Shown here one piece after another: positions 26,064 to 32,663 of a stretch of 32,663 bases of DNA. The DNA lies in the IMG/VR virus record IMGVR_UViG_3300009512_000039, positions 1 to 32,663 of that record. The stretch is one strand, 5' to 3'. This stretch comes from a virus. Numbering within the stretch: position 1 is the first letter of the stretch; the number at the start of each line of letters is the position of its first letter. The position numbers were made by a program, and so were the translations under genes. The notes beneath the pieces are model-generated. The model ran no database searches, was not told the DNA's origin, and saw only the letters and a list, made by a program, of their open reading frames with translations.

Positions 26064-26099
26064 TATCTTTTGGTGAATATATAAAAAAAGTGAAAGATA
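26064..26099 (+). promoter_or_regulatory. Inverted repeat enclosing promoter-like motif next to the start of the 1565-aa gene
   Basis: TATCTTT (26064-26070) and AAAGATA (26093-26099) are perfect 7-bp arms, extendable by two G-U pairs. The loop holds AATATATAA at 26076-26084. The right arm ends 1 nt before the ATG at 26101, so the start region would be closed in read-through mRNA. This is the third leader with this design. Confidence 0.55.
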
Positions 26100-26100
26100 A

Positions 26101-29100
26101 ATGGCTGAAAAACTCCTAGATAAAGCGTCGTATAGTTTAGTTAGAACTAATCCTAAATTAACAGGTAATGTTAAAGTAGTATCGGATGGTACTGATATTT
26201 ACTTAGAATCCTTTAGTGCTAATACAAGACTTGCATCTCAGAAATTTAAAGCATTTAAGGTTGATGGTTCTAGTACCTATGATCGTGATGTTTTTAGATT
26301 TTTTGATTTTGGAAAATTTCCTAAAGAAGCTGCGTACGAAATCTTCCAAGAATATGAAGATGATGCAGTACTATCTAAATACGGTAATCAATATGAAATG
26401 TTTTATTGCGCAGGGACTAGGTCAGTTGCGTCGGAAGCATATTCACAGAGTTTAGCTACATTAGCGCCTCTTTGGTTAAATGATCAAATGCCTAATTACT
26501 TTGTAGTTTTTAGATTAGATAACCCAGCAGCAGTAAATAATTTTAGAGCTGCAACTGAGAATGCTAATACTGTAAATGCACAAACATCTGCTGAATTTAG
26601 CAAAAATGTTTTGGAGAATTGTACTGCAATTAAAACATTTGATTTAACAGAAAGTACCCCACTAGGATCTTATATTAGAAATTATAGAAATCAAGAAACA
26701 TTTCCAGAAGTACCACTAAATGTTTCATGGAGAAAAGACGAGCCTATCTTGTGGAATGGTATATCTTATAAAAGTGGAGGGTTTACTAGCACAGGAAATT
26801 TTGCATATAATGATATAATCGGTAAAGATTCTACTATTATTCAAGATGAGTATTTATTTACGCAAGGGTTTCAGAATAATGGAATTCTTTTGGCTAATCT
26901 TTTAAATATGGAATTCTTATTTGATGATCCTACTGCTGAAGATTATTCAATTAATAGATATTTTGGTATGTATGTTAATGATATTGAAGAAGGTAGGTTT
27001 GATATATCAGGAGAAGCATTTTATAAAAATACAGAAAAAACACAGTTACCTAAAATAACTACAATAACTGAAGTTTCACAAGATCTTAATACTCCCTTTA
27101 CTATAACTAATGAACAAGGTATATTACTATTTTTAGATCCTTTAAAAACAGAAACTATTACAGGATTACCAACACCTACTAGAGTAGATGAAGTTGAATC
27201 TATTTTTTATGTTAAGGATAAAGAAGATGATTTTCATACAATTAAAAAAGGGGCAATTTGGGGTAAAAATCAAATAAGATTATTTGACACTGAGGTTGAT
27301 GTTTCTTTATTTACAGGTTATAAGGATCCTGATACTTTTGCTAATGCTAGTATTATAAATCGCGCAGGTGTTGCACAGATGTATATAAAGGTATTAGATA
27401 ATATTGAAGATGGCTTTAGTATAACTTTTTATGATGGCTCATCTGTCACAGGTAAAATATTTGCTAATAGTACACTGGCACCAATACCTGGGAAATCATT
27501 TGAAAGATTCTTTAATCCTAGCGGTACAATACAAGAAGTTGCACAATCTATAACTTCTGCTATTAATAATGGTATAGATGAAAATGTTAGATTTTTTGTA
27601 GCCTCTTATAATGATAGTACTGTTTATGTTAAGTCAAGATTTAGTGGTAATAGATTTAATAGAATGGGATTTCTGTTGGATATACAATTCCCAGAAGCGT
27701 TTTCACAATTGCAAACATACCCATTAACCACACTAGTTAGCCCATCTAATACTTTTGTTGGTGGGAATGATGTTAAGAATAGTTTGCTAAAAGTTGAATT
27801 AGGAGATCAAGATAGATTTACACCTGGTGAGTTTGTACAAACAACTGGTGGTTATGCTGTTATTGGTGATTGGGTTCCATACACTGATGAACCTATTTAT
27901 AATGGTTTTAATGAAATTATAGGATATACTGATATAGATAAATATGCAATCATAACATGTAATGATGATGAGATAATAGTTACTAGGTCTAATCAAGTTG
28001 CACTCTATTCAGATTACAAGCCATCATTTGGTAGATTTTCATTTTTTGAAGTTAGAGATTTTGATTTTAATTTCTATAGTACTATGTATAGTGAAGAAGG
28101 TGAATTAGATTTTGAGTTTAAAGAATATAACCAAACTACACCAGGTATAGTACCTCCTCAATATACTGGAGTAAGTAGCAATCCACAGATTAGAAACTTT
28201 TATGATAATGGTGGGTTTTATAATCTTATCGGTTTATTAAATGATGCAGAAGACCAGAACCCTAATGATGAATATATTAAAAGTGAATATGTTAGGTTGG
28301 AAGAAAACTTTTTAACTTCGCAGGCCGCTGCGTCTAGAATTGCACCTTATATTAATAAATGGGGATGGGTTAACGACGGTAAAGATGTAAGAAATCATCC
28401 TTATAGATTGGATGTAAATGAAGCCTTTGGTTTAAATAACTTTGCACCATCTAAATGGGATAAGATACAAGAGGCTAGTGGTTATTCTCATGAGTGGTAT
28501 TACTTATCTGAATTTCCAGAATATTTTACTAATGACGCAATTGAAAGCTCTTGGAGTTATTGCGTTAAGGCACCTACCGATAATATAGAAGCTAATTTAT
28601 TTACTGGGCAAGTATTTGTGCCAGGTACTTTTCAAAATGTTAACATAAATTATTTTGATGAATATTTTATTGTACAAAAATTTGATTTTGGTAATAGCAA
28701 TATTGTAGAGATAGATAGACAACTAAGATATGGTAGATTTAGCGGTGGTAATGAAGATAATTTTGCTGAGGCATTTTTACGAGGTGTTAGAATTATAGCA
28801 AAGCCTAAATCAATTGGTACAGAAAAACCTGATTTTAATGCTAGATCATTATCATATGTTAGAGATGGTTCTTTTAATGATTATAGATTTTCTGTTATCA
28901 TGGTTCCTAATTTACCAGATAGCCCGCCATTTGAAATTAAGTTTATAAAAAATGAAAAGTGGAAAACTATAGTAATGTTTATTTCAATTGAATATGCTGT
29001 AAAGTGTTTAAATGATAATACTAAATCTATTATAGATAGAACTAGTTTATATTCTTTAAATAGTAATTGGGCCGTCAATCCAGCTACATGTGCACCACAA

Positions 29101-30798
29101 AACATTCCTAACCCATACACTAATACTACAGTGAGTGGTGCAATTGCATTAACGCAATCTTATTTAGAACCATCTGGTGATATTATTGTTAAATGGCAAC
29201 CAGATAAAGATGGTGTTTTACCTGACTTGATTAATGATATTAGAATTTTAGAAGATGGAACTTATGGTGAGATTAAATTTACAATTGGTTTTGATATCTT
29301 TGTAATTAATGGGATTATTAATATTGAAAATTTTAATACACTAAGAGTAGCGGCTAATGGTTTTACGAAAAATGGTAATGTGCAATCAATTCCATCATCT
29401 TCACCAAATAATGTTGAATTAAGAGCTGCAACATACCAAATTAATAAAGGTGGTTATTTACAATATACTGATAGACTTAATTCAGCTAGCTTTGGAGAAA
29501 TGTTTGATGCGGTTAATCAAGGTAACCCAAGTGTTATATATGAAACGATTGCAACTGATGGGAGCCAACTTAGAAATAATGACGGTTCATTAGCACAAAC
29601 TTTTAGTATTGAACTAAGAGCACAGGCAGATATACTTAAAGCTATATATGTTGGTGTATTACCTGATCCGGCAAAGCCAACTGCATTTAACTTAACTGAT
29701 GTGGTTGGGTATGATTTATCTTTACAGAAAAAACCAAGGTTAGTACCTATTGCAAGACATGCTGGTTATTATGCACCGTATGCGTTACCCCTGCTTTCAT
29801 TTAGAGATCCTTATCAAAATTTAGATTTTAATGATGTTACTGGTGGAACAGGTACTTCACTTATTCCAGATGCTGATTATAAAATAAAGGTAGCGGAATT
29901 ATGTAAATATAAAAATGCACAATTTTATAGTAAAGATCCTACATTTGGCCAAGTACAAAATTTCTTTTATCATAAAGTAAATGAACAAGATCCATCAACA
30001 GTTTTAGAATTATCAAGAGAAAGTGCATTCCCTAGTTTATATCCTCTAATTAATGAAATAGGTATTGACTATAAAGATTTTTATGCATTCTCATCAAACT
30101 GGGAACCGTCGTATTTTATTAAAAGTATTGATAAGTCTCAAATACAAAAGATTATTGGAACAAGATCAATGCTTGAGCGAAAGTCATTTTTCGGATCTAA
30201 ATATTTAAAAGTTCCAGAAACTATTATATTAGAAACATTTAAACCAGATCCATTTGTTAAAGGCGCAATTAGACAGCCCAGTTTAATAGATGGTACATTT
30301 ATGTACTTAGATCAACCTTCTGTAACAATTAATAAAAAAACAATTCAACGAGAAGGCGTAGTAAGCACTAGATCAATTAAGAAAAAACCTTCTGCTCCTG
30401 TAATTAATTTTTACTTATTTAATCAAAAGAGATTAATGGAACATCTATTTACTCCAATTAAAGAACAATTTTTAAAGTATGTTAATGAATTGTATGGGTG
30501 GGGTAATTTAGAAACTCTTGATGATGATGTTAATCAATACATAAGAGAAAATATATTAAAATTATATAAAGTAGAAAAAGTTGAATTATATACATTAGCC
30601 AGCAGGACAAAAGGCGGATCTACATATACTACAGCTGAATTAACAGATGCACAAAAAATTAATAATGGTTTAACTATTAATAATAATGTAGCATCAAAAA
30701 CTTTAAATACAAACCCATTTGATTTAAGGCTAATATATAATAAAAGAACAGGTTTCTCTGAATCATTTGGTTTCAGTGTTACAATAGTTAAAAAATAA
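26101..30798 (+). CDS. Giant virion structural protein, 1565 aa
   Basis: The largest gene of the window. The N-terminus (SYSLVRTNPKLTGNVKVVSD, about 11-30, then IYLESFSANTRLASQKFK) is soluble and beta-rich, with no signal peptide. The body is a run of beta-rich segments with many aromatic residues (for example NKWGWVNDGKDVRNHPYRLD, about 757-776). The last 150 residues are more charged and helical (KEQFLKYVNELYGWGNLETL, about 1453-1472). No enzyme motif is evident. It probably forms part of the outer baseplate or the attachment site for the collagen-like fibre encoded next. It has a promoter-in-hairpin leader. No family named. Confidence 0.6.
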   Translation: MAEKLLDKASYSLVRTNPKLTGNVKVVSDGTDIYLESFSANTRLASQKFKAFKVDGSSTYDRDVFRFFDFGKFPKEAAYEIFQEYEDDAVLSKYGNQYEMFYCAGTRSVASEAYSQSLATLAPLWLNDQMPNYFVVFRLDNPAAVNNFRAATENANTVNAQTSAEFSKNVLENCTAIKTFDLTESTPLGSYIRNYRNQETFPEVPLNVSWRKDEPILWNGISYKSGGFTSTGNFAYNDIIGKDSTIIQDEYLFTQGFQNNGILLANLLNMEFLFDDPTAEDYSINRYFGMYVNDIEEGRFDISGEAFYKNTEKTQLPKITTITEVSQDLNTPFTITNEQGILLFLDPLKTETITGLPTPTRVDEVESIFYVKDKEDDFHTIKKGAIWGKNQIRLFDTEVDVSLFTGYKDPDTFANASIINRAGVAQMYIKVLDNIEDGFSITFYDGSSVTGKIFANSTLAPIPGKSFERFFNPSGTIQEVAQSITSAINNGIDENVRFFVASYNDSTVYVKSRFSGNRFNRMGFLLDIQFPEAFSQLQTYPLTTLVSPSNTFVGGNDVKNSLLKVELGDQDRFTPGEFVQTTGGYAVIGDWVPYTDEPIYNGFNEIIGYTDIDKYAIITCNDDEIIVTRSNQVALYSDYKPSFGRFSFFEVRDFDFNFYSTMYSEEGELDFEFKEYNQTTPGIVPPQYTGVSSNPQIRNFYDNGGFYNLIGLLNDAEDQNPNDEYIKSEYVRLEENFLTSQAAASRIAPYINKWGWVNDGKDVRNHPYRLDVNEAFGLNNFAPSKWDKIQEASGYSHEWYYLSEFPEYFTNDAIESSWSYCVKAPTDNIEANLFTGQVFVPGTFQNVNINYFDEYFIVQKFDFGNSNIVEIDRQLRYGRFSGGNEDNFAEAFLRGVRIIAKPKSIGTEKPDFNARSLSYVRDGSFNDYRFSVIMVPNLPDSPPFEIKFIKNEKWKTIVMFISIEYAVKCLNDNTKSIIDRTSLYSLNSNWAVNPATCAPQNIPNPYTNTTVSGAIALTQSYLEPSGDIIVKWQPDKDGVLPDLINDIRILEDGTYGEIKFTIGFDIFVINGIINIENFNTLRVAANGFTKNGNVQSIPSSSPNNVELRAATYQINKGGYLQYTDRLNSASFGEMFDAVNQGNPSVIYETIATDGSQLRNNDGSLAQTFSIELRAQADILKAIYVGVLPDPAKPTAFNLTDVVGYDLSLQKKPRLVPIARHAGYYAPYALPLLSFRDPYQNLDFNDVTGGTGTSLIPDADYKIKVAELCKYKNAQFYSKDPTFGQVQNFFYHKVNEQDPSTVLELSRESAFPSLYPLINEIGIDYKDFYAFSSNWEPSYFIKSIDKSQIQKIIGTRSMLERKSFFGSKYLKVPETIILETFKPDPFVKGAIRQPSLIDGTFMYLDQPSVTINKKTIQREGVVSTRSIKKKPSAPVINFYLFNQKRLMEHLFTPIKEQFLKYVNELYGWGNLETLDDDVNQYIRENILKLYKVEKVELYTLASRTKGGSTYTTAELTDAQKINNGLTINNNVASKTLNTNPFDLRLIYNKRTGFSESFGFSVTIVKK
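30732..30745 (+). promoter_or_regulatory. Intragenic copy of AATATATAATAAAA upstream of the collagen-like fibre gene
   Basis: The same 14-mer as at 954, 2626 and 12627, here within the last 70 nt of the 1565-aa gene and 77 nt before the fibre ATG. It may be a promoter for the fibre gene, or a coincidence of coding sequence. Confidence 0.35.
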
Positions 30799-30808
30799 TA
30801 GAAAAGAA

Positions 30809-32663
30809 ATGCCAATCACTATAAAAGAAATAATAGCATCGGATACTATTTCACAACTGGTCGATAAAACAAATTTTAATTTTGATCAATTGTTACTTAA
30901 TGGTGGAGGTCCAACTGGCCCTGCCGGTATACAAGGACCTGTTGGTCCTGCAGGTGGAAGAGGACCAAAAGGAACTACATGGTATGAAGATACTGCTACA
31001 TCTGCACCAGGTACTACACCTACTGCTAATTTTCCAACATTAACACCGTTAAGTGGTGATTACTATTTACAATTTAATGGCCAAGTATGGGAATATACTG
31101 GATTAGTATGGTCAATTACTACAATAAATTTACAAGGGCCTATGGGTCCGCAGGGGCCAGGTGGTGGAATGGGAGATACTTTTGGTTCGCCAACTATTGG
31201 TTTACAAACTGCTATTTATAATGGTACTATTGGATTAGGAGCAGGTGCTACAACTGGTGCTGGTGGTAATGAAGGTATTGCTTCTGTTATGATTGGTGGG
31301 GCAGTAACAACAACAACTCAATTGACAGGCATACCTTTAACTAATGCTTATGTTATTCCTGATTCAGTTGCTACCCAATTAATTTCCAGCGCAGCTTCAC
31401 TATTAATACATCAAAAAGATTCTACTGCAAAGGCAATAGTGTTTCATGGCGGTTATGCAAATTTAGGTGATAAGTTTTATCAAACAGATCTAGGAGGGTT
31501 ATCAAATATTAAAATTGGCGTAGATGACAGATTAATTTTAAGTGTACCTAAGGCTTCTACCACTCCTTCTTCAATAAATGACTTGATTGGTTTTGAGCTT
31601 GATATACCAGAAAGATCTCAGTTATTTACTGCCGGAAAGGCAATCACATTCCAAACTGGAGATAGAAGTACCTTGGATTTATCAGGTGAAAATTCAAACT
31701 TTGATATTAGTGTTGGGACAGGATCAAGCCCAGGTGGAAATCAATTCAGTGTTACAACTTCAGGTACAGCTGCATCTGCAATTATGCAAATGGGTACAGG
31801 CTTTACTACAGTAACAAACCAAAATGCTAGAGTAGGCGATTTTCAAATACAAACAGGGAACATAGGCCTAGTATCATCGGCTAACAATAATATTAAGCTA
31901 TTCTCAGGAGGAACAATAGATTTAGAAACTACAAATGGAAGTAATCCAGTAGGCAGAATTAATCTACTATCAGGTGCAGGTGGAATAACTGCACAAACTA
32001 ATGATGGAACAATACAACTTAAACAGAATAGTTCAGCCGGGACAGCAACAGCTGACATTCTTATTGAAAATGCGTCTACTGCTGGCTCAGCTACTGCGGG
32101 AGGAGATATTAGAATACAAGGAAATAGTTTAATAGTATTAAAGAAGACAATACAAACTTCATTAGAAGCACCAAGTATAGTTATTGATTATACACGACTT
32201 ACACCACCTAGTGATACACCAACACCGTTTACTAGATTTGTAGGAAAGCAAACAATTTCACCAACGGGTTTAAGTGGTATTACTTATCCTTCATTAAGCC
32301 ATAATACACTTATATATAAAAATCCTGAAACAGTAGTAAATACTGCTAATGCTATATTTGAATTGACAGGAACAGCAGGTGTTACAGATTATGCACCTGG
32401 TATATTTTTACAAGCATGGACAGGTGGACCACAGTCAACTTCAGGTGTTGAAGCTGGTTTACTAACAATTAACTTAGGAAGCGAAGGACCAGTATCACCT
32501 GTTATTGCAGGTTATGAGCTATTTGATAATTCACTAGGGTTTGGAGTAAGAGATCAAACTAATACAAAAGATTATTTTAATGCAAGTGCAAATAAAATTT
32601 CATTTGGAGCACCGTGGGTATTAAAAAGAGCAAATGATTTAAATAGTTCTATTAACTCTGCAC
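30809..32663 (+). CDS. Collagen-like tail-fibre protein (3' truncated), at least 618 aa
   Basis: The frame from ATG 30809 runs to the window end without a stop (618 codons plus one base). After a helical N-terminus (1-30, IKEIIASDTISQLVDKTNFN) come seven Gly-X-Y triplets (about 34-55: GPTGPAGIQGPVGPAGGRGP), then an inserted module with WYEDTA, DYYLQFNGQVWEYTGLVW (about 84-101) and a second collagen block (GPMGPQGPGGG, 110-120). Collagen-like triplets in phage fibres form trimeric stalks, and this inserted module recurs in such proteins. The remainder is Thr/Gly/Ser-rich and beta-like, as in a fibre shaft. Receptor binding would lie in the missing C-terminus. Confidence 0.85.
   Translation, partial: MPITIKEIIASDTISQLVDKTNFNFDQLLLNGGGPTGPAGIQGPVGPAGGRGPKGTTWYEDTATSAPGTTPTANFPTLTPLSGDYYLQFNGQVWEYTGLVWSITTINLQGPMGPQGPGGGMGDTFGSPTIGLQTAIYNGTIGLGAGATTGAGGNEGIASVMIGGAVTTTTQLTGIPLTNAYVIPDSVATQLISSAASLLIHQKDSTAKAIVFHGGYANLGDKFYQTDLGGLSNIKIGVDDRLILSVPKASTTPSSINDLIGFELDIPERSQLFTAGKAITFQTGDRSTLDLSGENSNFDISVGTGSSPGGNQFSVTTSGTAASAIMQMGTGFTTVTNQNARVGDFQIQTGNIGLVSSANNNIKLFSGGTIDLETTNGSNPVGRINLLSGAGGITAQTNDGTIQLKQNSSAGTATADILIENASTAGSATAGGDIRIQGNSLIVLKKTIQTSLEAPSIVIDYTRLTPPSDTPTPFTRFVGKQTISPTGLSGITYPSLSHNTLIYKNPETVVNTANAIFELTGTAGVTDYAPGIFLQAWTGGPQSTSGVEAGLLTINLGSEGPVSPVIAGYELFDNSLGFGVRDQTNTKDYFNASANKISFGAPWVLKRANDLNSSINSA

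Noticed and set aside
31587-32058. Short open frames on both strands near the right end
   Set aside because: They lie within the collagen-like fibre frame that runs open from 30809 to the edge.
1-32663. tRNA genes, CRISPR arrays, insertion sequences, integrase or attachment sites
   Set aside because: I saw no cloverleaf-type sequences, regularly spaced repeats, transposase frames or recombinase motifs; the gaps are too short to hold them.

Overview
The window is a continuous block of late structural genes from a tailed phage with a contractile tail (T4-like myovirus baseplate logic). It is very AT-rich, every gene lies on the + strand, and gaps are small (the largest is about 90 bp). The recognisable baseplate parts are a LysM wedge protein (gp53-like), a hub of the gp27 type, a gp5-type spike, a gp25-type wedge and a gp6/BaseplateJ wedge. 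The likely host is a Bacteroidetes/Flavobacteriia-type bacterium. This is inferred because almost no start codon has a Shine-Dalgarno sequence and most leaders are A-rich. It could be a marine or environmental phage contig, but no close relative can be named from sequence alone. All three stop codons are used, so there is no sign of recoding.

Layout. 1-316 is the end of a truncated, probably structural, gene. 364-2626 holds five small genes of unknown function, the last four abutting, overlapping or coupled. 2653-8832 is the central hub and tube region: a large tube-junction-like protein, LysM protein, gp27-like hub, a second tube-junction-like protein and the spike. A 98-residue protein of unknown role follows (8863-9159). 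9250-11725 holds two genes that are not baseplate parts: a four-domain ribosomal-protein-S1-like protein, and an amidoligase-family protein with a beta-helix-like tail. Each has its own promoter-like leader. 11732-15159 returns to wedge assembly (unknown structural protein, gp25, gp6, an 89-residue protein). 15166-30798 encodes very large peripheral baseplate or fibre proteins (1381, 216, 707, 1302 and 1565 residues). From 30809 to the end runs an open collagen-like tail-fibre gene cut by the window edge.

Regulation. A motif AATATATAA, in four copies extended to AATATATAATAAAA, recurs upstream of genes and resembles a phage late promoter. In three leaders (before the 599-residue gene, the amidoligase gene and the 1565-residue gene) it lies in the loop of an inverted repeat whose right arm ends 1-5 nt before the start codon. 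This matches the T4 arrangement in which read-through mRNA hides the ribosome site and mRNA started at the internal late promoter does not. The phage S1-like protein could favour translation of A-rich phage leaders lacking a Shine-Dalgarno sequence; that is an inference. The most unusual content is the S1-like/amidoligase pair inside the baseplate operon, together with the promoter-in-hairpin leaders.
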